Assembly: GCF_013364195.1 (NCBI RefSeq) | Contig: NZ_CP054918.1 | Span: forward strand, 1,725,001 to 1,789,000 | Length of the DNA stretch: 64,000 bases | Reading direction: 5' to 3' | Source: Streptomyces sp. NA04227 | Lineage (GTDB): Bacteria > Actinomycetota > Actinomycetes > Streptomycetales > Streptomycetaceae | In this document: positions 26,038-33,893 of the stretch, one piece after another | Layout of the letters: the number at the start of each line of letters is the position of its first letter | Numbering within the stretch: position 1 is the first letter of the stretch | Notes under the pieces: generated by a model | Told to the model about the DNA's origin: nothing | Seen by the model: the letters and a program-made list of their open reading frames with translations, nothing else | Databases searched by the model: none | Program-made: the position numbers and the translations under genes

Positions 26038-26768
26038 CCGCCGCGTCGGCCGGGCCGCCGGACCGCGGGCGGCGCGCCTACCCTGACCCCGTGGACGAGA
26101 CCCCCGCCCCCGCCCAACCGGACGCCGCACGGTCGGCCCCGGGACAGCCGACCGCCGAGCGTCCCGTACGCGTACTGCTCGCCGAGGACCAGGGCATGAT
26201 GCGCGGGGCGCTGGCGCTGCTGCTCGGGATGGAGCCCGACATCGAGGTGGTGGCACAGGTCGGCCGGGGCGACGAGATCCTCGCCGCGGCACAGGACACC
26301 CGCCCGGACGTCGCCCTGCTCGACATCGAACTCCCCGGCCAAAGCGGCCTGGAGGCCGCCGCCGCACTGCGCGAGCACTGCCCGCACTGCCGGGTGCTGA
26401 TCCTCACCACCTTCGGCCGCCCCGGCTATCTGCGCCGCGCCATGGAGGCGGGCGCCCGCGGCTTCCTGGTCAAGGACGGGCCGGTACAGGAACTCGCGGA
26501 GGCGGTACGGCGCGTACTGCGCGGTGAGCGGGTGCTCGACCCGGCGCTCGCCGCCTCGGCGCTCAGCGCGGGACCCAGTCCCCTCACCCCGCGCGAGGCG
26601 GAGGTGCTCGCCGCCTCGGCGGACGGCGCGACGGTGGCCGACGTGGCCGGTGCGCTGCACCTGTCGGAGAGCACCGTACGCAACTACCTGTCCGCGGCCA
26701 TCGGCAAGACCGGCACCCGCAACCGGGCGGAGGCACTGCGCGAGGCGCGCCACCAGGGCTGGGTCTGA
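26034..26768 (+). CDS. NarL/DesR-type response regulator (REC-LuxR)
   Basis: A 244-aa protein from the GTG overlapping the kinase stop. The receiver domain (about 45-160) has AEDQ acidic residues and the phosphoacceptor Asp97 in VALLDIELPGQSG, plus the conserved Lys in GFLVKDGP. The LuxR helix-turn-helix begins LTPREAEVLA and includes SESTVRNYLSAAIGKTGTRN. A GTG at 26091 (MDETPAPAQ) is an alternative start that loses only a disordered tail. It likely binds the 16-bp palindrome upstream of the kinase gene and possibly the next, co-oriented MFS gene. Confidence 0.93.
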   Translation: MTAASAGPPDRGRRAYPDPVDETPAPAQPDAARSAPGQPTAERPVRVLLAEDQGMMRGALALLLGMEPDIEVVAQVGRGDEILAAAQDTRPDVALLDIELPGQSGLEAAAALREHCPHCRVLILTTFGRPGYLRRAMEAGARGFLVKDGPVQELAEAVRRVLRGERVLDPALAASALSAGPSPLTPREAEVLAASADGATVADVAGALHLSESTVRNYLSAAIGKTGTRNRAEALREARHQGWV

Positions 26769-27073
26769 GCCCCGCCGCCGACCGCTCGTAACGAAGGCTT
26801 GCACGAAGGCTCGTACGAAGGCTTGTACGTCATGAGGCCGCGAACCGCCCTCATCCCGCCCTCATCGCGCCCCACCCCACCCCCACCCCGCGCTCATCCG
26901 CGCCGCTCCATGATTCGGCAAAGGTTCAACAACCCGGCCCGGACGCGGAATAGCCGCCGTTACAGCGGAGGTTAGGAAAGGTTCATGCTGCAATGATTCC
27001 CTTCCTGCGAGGCCCTTCCTGCGAGGCGCTTCCGGTCCACGGCCACCCGCGAGTCCCCAGGAGTGCGCGACAC
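26769..27073 (+). other. 305-bp intergenic region with a 12-bp tandem repeat
   Basis: Three tandem 12-bp units (ACGAAGGCTTGC, ACGAAGGCTCGT, ACGAAGGCTTGT) occupy 26791-26826. The remainder to the MFS start is A-richer than its surroundings near 26910-26990 and should hold the MFS promoter. An ATG at 26993 in frame with the MFS gene lacks a ribosome site. No gene is evident. Confidence 0.5.
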
Positions 27074-28621
27074 ATGACGCAGAACGATGCCCACCATCCA
27101 GCGGCGGCCGCGGCCGCCGCTGCCGTGTCCGGGCCGCCCGGCGGCCCCGAAGGCTCCCGGCCGACGGCCGCCCTGGTGCCCGTTCTCGCCTTCGCGGGAA
27201 TCGTGGTCGCGGTCATGCAGACCCTGCTCGTCCCGGTGATCAAGGATCTGCCGACGCTCCTGGACACCTCCGTCAGCAACGCGACCTGGGTACTGACCGC
27301 GACGCTGCTGTCCGGTGCGGTGTCGACCCCGATCATGGGCCGCCTCGGCGATCTCTACGGCAAGCGCCGGATGCTGGTGACCAGCCTCGGTGTGATGGTG
27401 GCCGGCTCTCTCGTCTGCGGTTTCACGAGTCACCTGCTGGTGATGGTCGCCGGGCGCACCCTCCAGGGCGTCGCCATGGGCGCGATACCCCTCGGCATCG
27501 GCCTGATGCGTGACGCGCTGCCCCGCGAACGGCTCGGGCAGGCGATGGGGCTGATGTCGTCCTCGATCGGAATCGGCGGCGGGCTCGCCCTGCCGCTCGC
27601 CGCGCTGGTCGCGCAGCACACCGACTGGCACGTGCTGTTCTTCGGCGCCGCGGGCCTGGGCGTCCTGTCGATCGCGCTGACGCTGTGGACGGTGCCCGAG
27701 TCCGCCGTCCGCGCGCGGGGCCACTTCGACGTGACCGGCGCGCTCGGCCTCTCGCTGGGCCTGATCCTGCTGCTGCTCCCGATCACCAAGGGCACCGACT
27801 GGGGCTGGACCTCGCCCACCGTGCTCGGCCTGTTCGTCGCCTCGGTGGTCGTGCTGCTGCTGTGGGGCGCCTTCGAACTGCGCAGCACGGCACCGCTGGT
27901 GGACCTGCGCACCAGCGCCCGCCCCGAGGTGCTCCTCACCAACATCGTCTCCATCATGATCGGCGTCGCCTTCTTCGCCGTCTCGCTGGTGCTGCCGCAA
28001 CTCCTGCAACTGCCGACCTCCACCGGCTACGGGCTCGGCCAGTCGATGGTGGTGGCCGGTCTGTGCGTGGCCCCGCTCGGCCTGACCATGATGCTGACGG
28101 CGCCCATCTACGCCCGGATCTCCGCGAAGTACGGGCCCAAGGCCTCGCTGATCACCGGCATGCTGGTGATCGCCCTCGGATACGCGGGCGGCCTGGCCCT
28201 GATGGACGCCGTCTGGCAGACCGTGGTCACCTCGGTGGTGCTCGGCGCGGGCATCGGCCTCGCCTACGCGGCGCTGCCCGCCCTGATCGTCGGCGCGGTC
28301 GACCCCTCCGAGACCGGCGCGGCCAACGGCCTGAACACCCTGATGCGTTCGATCGGCACCTCGGTCTCCAGCGCCGTGATCGGCATGATCCTGGCCCGTA
28401 CGGCCGACAAGGACGGCGCCGTCGAGATCCCGACCATGGAGGGCTTCCGGCTCTCGTTCCTGATCGCCACCGCGGCGGTCACCCTCGGTCTGCTGCTCGC
28501 CCTGCTGATCCCCACCCGCCCGCGGCCCGCGCCCGCGACTCCCGCTTCCTCGGGCGGCGGCCGCGAGAGCGCCCCGGCGCCCGGTCCCACCGCGGCGCAG
28601 GGGGCCGCGAGTTCGGCCTGA
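27074..28621 (+). CDS. MFS transporter, DHA2-like (14 TM) drug exporter
   Basis: A 515-aa protein starting at ATG after AGGAG; the frame has an earlier ATG with no ribosome site. An Ala-rich cytosolic tail precedes about fourteen hydrophobic helices. The MFS loop 2-3 motif is MGRLGDLYGKRRM, and the motif-C-like Gly-rich helix is LMSSSIGIGGGLALPLAAL. This places it with the DHA2 (EmrB/QacA-like) proton antiporters, which export drugs or metabolites. The C-terminal 35 residues are Pro/Ala-rich. The substrate is unknown. The two-component pair upstream may regulate it. Confidence 0.9.
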   Translation: MTQNDAHHPAAAAAAAAVSGPPGGPEGSRPTAALVPVLAFAGIVVAVMQTLLVPVIKDLPTLLDTSVSNATWVLTATLLSGAVSTPIMGRLGDLYGKRRMLVTSLGVMVAGSLVCGFTSHLLVMVAGRTLQGVAMGAIPLGIGLMRDALPRERLGQAMGLMSSSIGIGGGLALPLAALVAQHTDWHVLFFGAAGLGVLSIALTLWTVPESAVRARGHFDVTGALGLSLGLILLLLPITKGTDWGWTSPTVLGLFVASVVVLLLWGAFELRSTAPLVDLRTSARPEVLLTNIVSIMIGVAFFAVSLVLPQLLQLPTSTGYGLGQSMVVAGLCVAPLGLTMMLTAPIYARISAKYGPKASLITGMLVIALGYAGGLALMDAVWQTVVTSVVLGAGIGLAYAALPALIVGAVDPSETGAANGLNTLMRSIGTSVSSAVIGMILARTADKDGAVEIPTMEGFRLSFLIATAAVTLGLLLALLIPTRPRPAPATPASSGGGRESAPAPGPTAAQGAASSA

Positions 28622-28631
28622 GGCGCAGGTC

Positions 28632-28665
28632 ACGGCGCCCCCACCGGTACGGGAAGGGGCGCCGT
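28632..28665 (+). terminator. Hairpin after the MFS gene
   Basis: ACGGCGCCCC (28632-28641) pairs with GGGGCGCCGT (28656-28665) around a 14-nt loop, ten bases after the MFS stop. There is no T tract. Confidence 0.7.
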
Positions 28666-28724
28666 ACGGCACCATGGGCCGCGCACATCCGCGCGCCCGC
28701 CGCCCGTATCGCTGGAGGAAGTCC

Positions 28725-29435
28725 ATGGCCGCCGAGACCACGCCGCAGGGCACCGAGCAACCGGCGGCCGGGACCCCGGCGGACGGTGCGAGCGCCGCTC
28801 CCTCGCCCGAGGTGCTCGCCGCCTTCGAGAACGCCAAGGGCTTCATGCCGAAGCACGAGGGGCTCGCCCTGTACGCGGCGGCCACCGAGGCGGCGGGGCT
28901 CGGTCTGCCGCTGCTCGAAGTCGGCACGTACTGCGGCCGTTCCACGATCCTGCTCGCCGCCGTCGCCCGCGACTTCGGTGTGAGCGCGGTCACCGTGGAC
29001 CACCACCGGGGCAGCGAGGAGCAGCAGCCGGGCTGGGAGTACCACGACACGAGCCTGGTGGACGAGGCCGTCGGCAGGATGGACACGCTGCCCGAGTTCC
29101 GGCGCACGCTGTTCCGGGCGGGTCTTGAGGAGCACATCCTCGCCGTGGTGGGACGCTCCCCGCAGGTGGCCCGCGTCTGGCAGGGGCGGCTCGGCTTCGT
29201 CTTCATCGACGGCGGCCACACCGACGAGCACGCGAGCGGCGACTACGAGGGCTGGGCGCCCAAGGTCGCCGAGGGCGGAATCCTGGTCATCCACGATGTC
29301 TTCCCCGATCCGGCCGACGGCGGCCAGGCCCCGTACCGGATCCACCAGCGTGCCCTGGAATCGGGCGAGTTCACCGAGATCTCGGTGACCGACTCTATGC
29401 GCGTACTGCGCCGCGTGGCCCCCGCACCCCGCTGA
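28725..29435 (+). CDS. Class I SAM-dependent methyltransferase (Methyltransf_24 type)
   Basis: A 236-aa protein starting at ATG after CTGGAGG. Motif I is LLEVGTYCGRST, with the acidic residue of the SAM ribose site in the next strand (VTVDHHRG). FIDGGHTDEHASGDYEGW and GGILVIHDVFPDP follow, as in O-methyltransferases of the Methyltransf_24/CmoI-like class. The first 25 residues are disordered. The substrate is unknown, and strong hairpins on both sides suggest a single-gene unit. Confidence 0.87.
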   Translation: MAAETTPQGTEQPAAGTPADGASAAPSPEVLAAFENAKGFMPKHEGLALYAAATEAAGLGLPLLEVGTYCGRSTILLAAVARDFGVSAVTVDHHRGSEEQQPGWEYHDTSLVDEAVGRMDTLPEFRRTLFRAGLEEHILAVVGRSPQVARVWQGRLGFVFIDGGHTDEHASGDYEGWAPKVAEGGILVIHDVFPDPADGGQAPYRIHQRALESGEFTEISVTDSMRVLRRVAPAPR

Positions 29436-29449
29436 CCGCCCGGCCGCAT

Positions 29450-29472
29450 CCGCCGGGGCGCCGCCCCGGCGG
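29450..29472 (+). terminator. Tight hairpin after the methyltransferase gene
   Basis: CCGCCGGGGC (29450-29459) pairs with GCCCCGGCGG (29463-29472), leaving a 3-nt loop, fifteen bases after the stop codon. No T tract follows. Confidence 0.72.
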
Positions 29473-29543
29473 CCACCGGAGCACCGCTCCACCCCGCCGC
29501 TCCACCCCCGGGTGTACACCGCCATGCCCTAGGGTCGGGTCCT

Positions 29544-30557
29544 GTGTCGTACGTGACTCCGGACAGCGATCCCCGCCCGCCGCGCCGCAATCGCCGCGCA
29601 CTGACCGTCGGCGTGGCCGCCCTGGTACCCGCGGCGCTGGCCGGCTGGCTGGTGTGGCAGGCCACGGCCGACTCCGACGACGGCAACGCCGACCGGGCCG
29701 CCCCCTCCTCGCCCCCCTCGGAGAACGCCAAGCCCGCGCCCACGAGTACGGGCCCCTCCGCGATGCCGTCCCCCGCGAGTACCGACAAGGGCGAGCCGGG
29801 CGACGGCGACGACGGCGGGAAGAACGACGACAAGGGTGACGGCAAGGGTGACGACAAGGACAAGCCGGGGGGCGGCGGTTCGGGACCGCTCAAGGGCAAG
29901 GTCGTCGTGATCGATCCGGGGCACAATACGGGCAACAGCGCCCACACCTCGGAAATCAATCGACAGGTGAATATCGGCACCGGCAGCAAGGAATGCGACA
30001 CCACCGGCACGTCCACCAACTCCGGTTACTCCGAGGCGAAATTCACCCTCGATGTCGCGCACCGGCTGCGCACTCTGCTCGAAAAGCAGGGCGCCACCGT
30101 CGAATTGACCCATGACGGCGACCGCGCCTGGGGTCCCTGCGTCGACGAGCGGGCACGATTCGGCAACAAGGCGCGCGCGGACGCCGCGGTCTCGATCCAC
30201 GCCGACGGCTCCGCGGCGGGCAACCGGGGATTCCATGTGATCCTGCCCGCCCGGGTGCACGCGGGCGCCGCCGACACCCGCGCGATCGTCGGCCCCTCCA
30301 AGGAGTTGGGCGAGCGCATCGCGGGCAACCTGCTGCGCTCGACCGGCAGCGCACCCTCCAACTACATCGGCGACGGCACCGGCTTGGACACCCGCGGTGA
30401 CCTCGGCGGACTCAATCTGTCAACCGTGCCCAAGGTGTTCGTCGAGTGCGCGAATATGCGTGACGCAAATGATGCGGCTCTGGTCACAAGCAGTGACTGG
30501 CGACAGAAAGCCGCGCAAGGGATCTCCGAGGGCATCCAGAGCTTTCTTCGCAGGTAG
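29544..30557 (+). CDS. N-acetylmuramoyl-L-alanine amidase (Amidase_3), membrane-anchored
   Basis: A 337-aa protein starting with GTG. One membrane helix (about 20-40, ALTVGVAALVPAALAGWLVW) is followed by a Ser/Pro then Asp/Gly/Lys-rich linker to about residue 110. The catalytic domain shows the zinc ligands VVVIDPGHNTG (His), a Glu in SGYSEAKFTLDVA, SIHADG (His), and the catalytic Glu in VFVECANMRD. It cleaves the amide bond between MurNAc and the stem peptide. A TAGGGT -10 element (29530-29535) lies eight bases before the GTG, so the message is probably leaderless. Confidence 0.92.
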   Translation: MSYVTPDSDPRPPRRNRRALTVGVAALVPAALAGWLVWQATADSDDGNADRAAPSSPPSENAKPAPTSTGPSAMPSPASTDKGEPGDGDDGGKNDDKGDGKGDDKDKPGGGGSGPLKGKVVVIDPGHNTGNSAHTSEINRQVNIGTGSKECDTTGTSTNSGYSEAKFTLDVAHRLRTLLEKQGATVELTHDGDRAWGPCVDERARFGNKARADAAVSIHADGSAAGNRGFHVILPARVHAGAADTRAIVGPSKELGERIAGNLLRSTGSAPSNYIGDGTGLDTRGDLGGLNLSTVPKVFVECANMRDANDAALVTSSDWRQKAAQGISEGIQSFLRR

Positions 30558-30733
30558 CACAGCCCACCGTATGGCCCCGGTAAACATCCGGGCCGGACTG
30601 ACGATATGGTCACTCTTACGATGGGGGGCCATCCCCGCGCTTCACACCGCGACGTTCGGCCAAAATGGCGACGGGGCACTGCGGTGGACAGCGACGCCTC
30701 CACCGACAAGACCACCTGACGAAGGACCCTGAA

Positions 30734-31567
30734 GTGAACATCCGATCCCTCACTCGAGGCGACGGCGTGGTGATCGGAGCAGCGGTGTTGCTGTTCATCG
30801 CCTCGTTCCTCGACACCCTGGACGACGCCGGCGATGACGCGCCCACCGCTTGGTCCAACGGCAACCTGCTGCTCAGCGTCTACCTGCTCGGCATCTTCGC
30901 GGCCGCGCTGATCGTCGTCGGCCGCGGCCTGCCCGCGCAGCGCAAGATCGCGGGCCTGGAACTCGGTCAGATCGGCGTCGCGTTCGCCGTCGCCTCCGCA
31001 TGGAGCGCGCTGGGCGCGATCTTCGACACCGACCAGTCCTTCGGCTTCATCTTCGACAAGATGGGCGGCGGAAGCTCCAGCGAGATCGAAGCCGGTACCG
31101 GTCTCATCCTCGGCCTGATCGCCGCACTGATCCTCGCCGCCGCAGCGGTCGCGACCGCCCTGGTCCCGGCCCTCAGCGCCCCGCTCATGGGTGCCGCCCC
31201 GGCCGCCCCGCAGCCCTACGGCGCCCAGCCGCAGGGCGGTTACGGCTACCCGGGCCCGGGTGGCGCGCAGCAGGCCCCGCTCGGCGGTCAGCCGCAGCAG
31301 CCGTACGGCGCCCAGGCCGGTCAGCCGCAGCCCGCGGCTCCCGCCCCGGCCGCCCCGAGCCAGGGTGGCGACTTCTCGCCGTTCTGGTTCGCCGTCCCGG
31401 TGGCCCGTCCCCTCTTCGGTGAGGACGGTTCGCCGACCCCGATCGCCGAACTGGCGCCCGGCACCTGGTACCTGGCCGTCGAGCAGCGCGGTGCGCAGCT
31501 CATCGCCCAGACCCAGGACGGCCGTCGCGGTGTCCTCCAGGACACCTCCGGCATCCAGCGCGGCTGA
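30734..31567 (+). CDS. Four-helix membrane protein with Gly/Gln/Pro-rich linker
   Basis: A 277-aa protein starting at GTG (MNIRSLTRGDG), after GAAGGA. There are four membrane helices: about residues 11-27, 40-62, 78-95 and 118-145. A linker rich in PYGAQPQGGYGYPG-type repeats follows (about 155-215). The C-terminal 60 residues form a compact domain (FWFAVPVARPLFGEDGSP, ending LQDTSGIQRG). No enzymatic motif is visible. Similar linkers occur in actinobacterial membrane scaffolds. The function is not recognised. Confidence 0.75.
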   Translation: MNIRSLTRGDGVVIGAAVLLFIASFLDTLDDAGDDAPTAWSNGNLLLSVYLLGIFAAALIVVGRGLPAQRKIAGLELGQIGVAFAVASAWSALGAIFDTDQSFGFIFDKMGGGSSSEIEAGTGLILGLIAALILAAAAVATALVPALSAPLMGAAPAAPQPYGAQPQGGYGYPGPGGAQQAPLGGQPQQPYGAQAGQPQPAAPAPAAPSQGGDFSPFWFAVPVARPLFGEDGSPTPIAELAPGTWYLAVEQRGAQLIAQTQDGRRGVLQDTSGIQRG

Positions 31568-31611
31568 CCCTCGCGGCGGTCACGAACCGCCGTCGGTCAT
31601 CTGAGCAACAC

Positions 31612-31654
31612 CCGAGGGCCTCTCACTCCAGGAACGGGAGTGAGAGGCCCTCGG
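31612..31654. terminator. Perfect 18-bp hairpin terminator
   Basis: CCGAGGGCCTCTCACTCC (31612-31629) is perfectly complementary to 31637-31654 around a 7-nt loop, 44 bases after the membrane-protein stop. It is one of the strongest hairpins in the window. It lacks a T tract and is symmetric enough to act on both strands. Confidence 0.88.
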
Positions 31655-31979
31655 TCATGCGCGGAAGCCTCCAGGCGGTCATACGCGGAAGCCCACATGT
31701 GCAAATGCCGTAGGGGTACGGCGTGTTCAATGTGCTGAAGCGAGGGGCGTGCGCGGGCCGGACGCACCGCGGCCCACCTCCGTATGCGCGAGATGCGCGA
31801 GGTGGGCCGGAAAACGCATGGAGGTCGCGCAGGGAACGAGCCTCTCCCCCGTGGCGGTGCCTCAAGTACCGCCGAGGGCCCGCTCCCTGCGGCAACCTCT
31901 GGACTCCATACTCCCCGAGTGGGCCACCCCTGTCTTTGGCACACAGTGCACAGAATCCTTGACGCTGAACGCACAGTGC

Positions 31980-32014
31980 GGACCAACTCGGTGGGGCAGG
32001 CGTCGAGTTGGTCC
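31980..32014 (-). terminator. Hairpin downstream of the alpha/alpha-barrel gene
   Basis: GGACCAACTCG (31980-31990) pairs with CGAGTTGGTCC (32004-32014), with a 13-nt loop. It sits 70 bases after the stop of the minus-strand operon and probably ends it. Confidence 0.65.
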
Positions 32015-32082
32015 GCAATCGGGTGCGTGGCGCCGCTTGTGCCGGATTCGGGCAGTGTTTCGGGGTCCGGAAGCGGCAGATC

Positions 32083-33156
32083 TCAGGTGCAGCAGCCCTG
32101 TGCCAGACCGCTCGGCAGGCTCTCTCCGGAGAAGACGGCGCAGGTGGCGGGTTCACCGCCGAGGGCGGCGACGGCGAGCAGCACCGAACCGGCGGTCCAG
32201 GTGGTGAGTTCGCGGGGCCAGATCGCCTCGTCCTCGAAGACGAAGCCGGTCCAGTACAGACCGCTTTCCGCGTCCCTCAGGTGCTGGATGGACTGGAGTA
32301 TCGCGAGGGCGCGGTCCGATTCGCCAACTGCCCAGAGCGCCAGGGCGAGTTCGGCGGACTCGCCGCCGGTGACCCACGGGTTGGGCACCACGCAGCGTAC
32401 GCCGAGACCGGGCACCACGAAGCGGTCCCAGCCCTCTTCGAGCCGGGCCTTGGCCGCCTCGCCGGTCAGCGCGCCGCCGAGGACCGGGTAGTACCAGTCC
32501 ATCGAGTAGCGGTCCTTGTCGAGGAAACGCTCGGGGTGCGAACGGATCGCGTGCCCGAGCGCGCCGAGCGCCAACTCCCAGTCGGGCTGCGGCTCTTCAC
32601 GCTGTTCGGCGATGGCCAGTGCGCAGCGCAGCGCGTGGTGGACCGAGGAGCAGCCGGTGAGCAGCGCGTCGGTGACGGGGGTGCCGTCGGCCTCGCGCTT
32701 CCAGCCGATCTGGCCGCCGGGCTGCTGGAGGCCGAGGACGAACTCCGTCGCGGCGACCACCACCGGCCACATGCGGTCCAGGAAGGTGTCGTCGCCGGTG
32801 CTGAGGTAGTGGTGCCAGACGCCGACCGCGATGTAGGCGGTGAAGTTGGACTCCTTGCCCCGGTCGGTGACGTCCTCGAAGTCGCCGTCGGCGTAGGCCG
32901 CGTACCAGGAACCGTCGGAGTTCTGGTGCCGTGCCAGCCACTCGTAGGCACGCCGTGCCGCCTCGTGCTCGCCGCAGGCGTCGAGCGCCATCGCGGCCTC
33001 GGTGTGGTCCCAGGGGTCCAGGTGATGTCCCCGGAACCACGGAATGGCACCGTCCTCGCGCTGCACGGACAGCAGTCCGCGGACCGTGCGGGCAGCCTGA
33101 TCGGCGGTCAATACGCCGTCGAGGACGAGGTGTTGGGTCTGTTCGGGGCTTGTCAC
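32083..33156 (-). CDS. Alpha/alpha-barrel protein (prenyltransferase-like annotation)
   Basis: A 357-aa protein starting at GTG, overlapping the methyltransferase stop (GTGA). It has repeating helical pairs with QREDGAIPWF and HQNSDGSWYAAY QW-like motifs, so the fold is an alpha/alpha toroid as in terpene cyclases and glycoside hydrolases. The DxDD and DDxxE catalytic motifs of true cyclases or prenyltransferases are absent. Acidic residues in ESNFTAYIAVGVWHHY and DWYYPVLGG could form a sugar-binding cleft instead. Third gene of a glycosyltransferase, methyltransferase, barrel operon, so processing of the same glycoconjugate is inferred. Confidence 0.8.
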   Translation of the reverse strand: MTSPEQTQHLVLDGVLTADQAARTVRGLLSVQREDGAIPWFRGHHLDPWDHTEAAMALDACGEHEAARRAYEWLARHQNSDGSWYAAYADGDFEDVTDRGKESNFTAYIAVGVWHHYLSTGDDTFLDRMWPVVVAATEFVLGLQQPGGQIGWKREADGTPVTDALLTGCSSVHHALRCALAIAEQREEPQPDWELALGALGHAIRSHPERFLDKDRYSMDWYYPVLGGALTGEAAKARLEEGWDRFVVPGLGVRCVVPNPWVTGGESAELALALWAVGESDRALAILQSIQHLRDAESGLYWTGFVFEDEAIWPRELTTWTAGSVLLAVAALGGEPATCAVFSGESLPSGLAQGCCT

Positions 33157-33893
33157 GCCTCGGCCTTCGGGAGGTGGGGCTTGGTGGCGTAGGCGACGAA
33201 GCTCTTGCCGACGACCGGGTTCAGGAGCTGCTCGGCGACCCGGGTGGCAAGGGGGCGCTTCATGATGTCCCACACCAGGAGCTTGTGGTACGCGCGCACC
33301 GGCAGGGCTGCGTCGTCACCGTCGCGGCCGACTCCGAAGGCGCACTTGAGCCACCAGTACGGGGAGTGCAGGGCGTGCGCGTGGTGGGTGCCGTACGGCT
33401 TGAGCCCGGCCTCGCGCATCCTCTCCAGGAGTTCGTCCGCCTTGTAGATGCGGATGTGGCCGCCCTCGACCTCGTGGTACGCGTCGCTCAGCGCCCAGCA
33501 GACCTTCTCCGGGCCGTAGCGCGGAACGGTGACCGCGATGCGGCCGCCGGGGCGCAACACCCGTACCATCTCGGCGAGTACGCCCTTGTCGTCCGGGATG
33601 TGCTCCATGACCTCGGAGATGATCACGACGTCGAAGGAGTCGTCGGGGAAGGGCAGTGCGAGCGCGTCGCCCTCCATCGCGGTGGCGGTGGCTCCGGCCG
33701 GGGCCTCACCGGCCTCCTCCATCGCGGCGAACCACTTGGCGACCTCGCGGATCTCCTCGGCGTTGCGGTCGAGGGCGACGACGCGAGCACCGCGCCGGTA
33801 GCACTCGAAGGCGTGCCGCCCCGCCCCGCAGCCGAGGTCGAGCACGCGGTCGCCCGCGGCGAGCGGGAAGCGGGAGAAGTCGACGGTCAGCAC
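33153..33893 (-). CDS. Class I SAM-dependent methyltransferase
   Basis: A 246-aa protein starting at GTG, overlapping the glycosyltransferase stop by 7 nt. SAM-binding motif I is VLDLGCGAGRHAFE; the acidic motif II residue is in VVALDRNAEE. Post-motifs are VVIISEVMEHIPDD and RVLRPGGRIAVTVPR. The family resembles UbiE/Methyltransf_11 enzymes. It sits between a GT4 glycosyltransferase and an alpha/alpha-barrel protein with overlaps on both sides, so it probably methylates the product of the neighbouring transferase. The acceptor is unknown. Confidence 0.9.
   Translation of the reverse strand: MLTVDFSRFPLAAGDRVLDLGCGAGRHAFECYRRGARVVALDRNAEEIREVAKWFAAMEEAGEAPAGATATAMEGDALALPFPDDSFDVVIISEVMEHIPDDKGVLAEMVRVLRPGGRIAVTVPRYGPEKVCWALSDAYHEVEGGHIRIYKADELLERMREAGLKPYGTHHAHALHSPYWWLKCAFGVGRDGDDAALPVRAYHKLLVWDIMKRPLATRVAEQLLNPVVGKSFVAYATKPHLPKAEA

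Larger units (their letters stand above)
31568..32082. other. 515-bp region between convergent genes, no convincing gene
   Basis: Besides the 18-bp hairpin, a second hairpin lies at 31980-32014. Open frames such as 31784-32491 (plus) and 31623-32156 (minus) have no ribosome site, overlap the coding end of the next gene in the wrong frame, and show poor third-position GC bias. A TTGACG near 31961 resembles a -35 box but has no clear partner. Confidence 0.5.

Noticed and set aside
31784..32491. 235-codon plus-strand frame
   Set aside because: Overlaps the alpha/alpha-barrel gene in antisense, has no ribosome site and poor codon bias.
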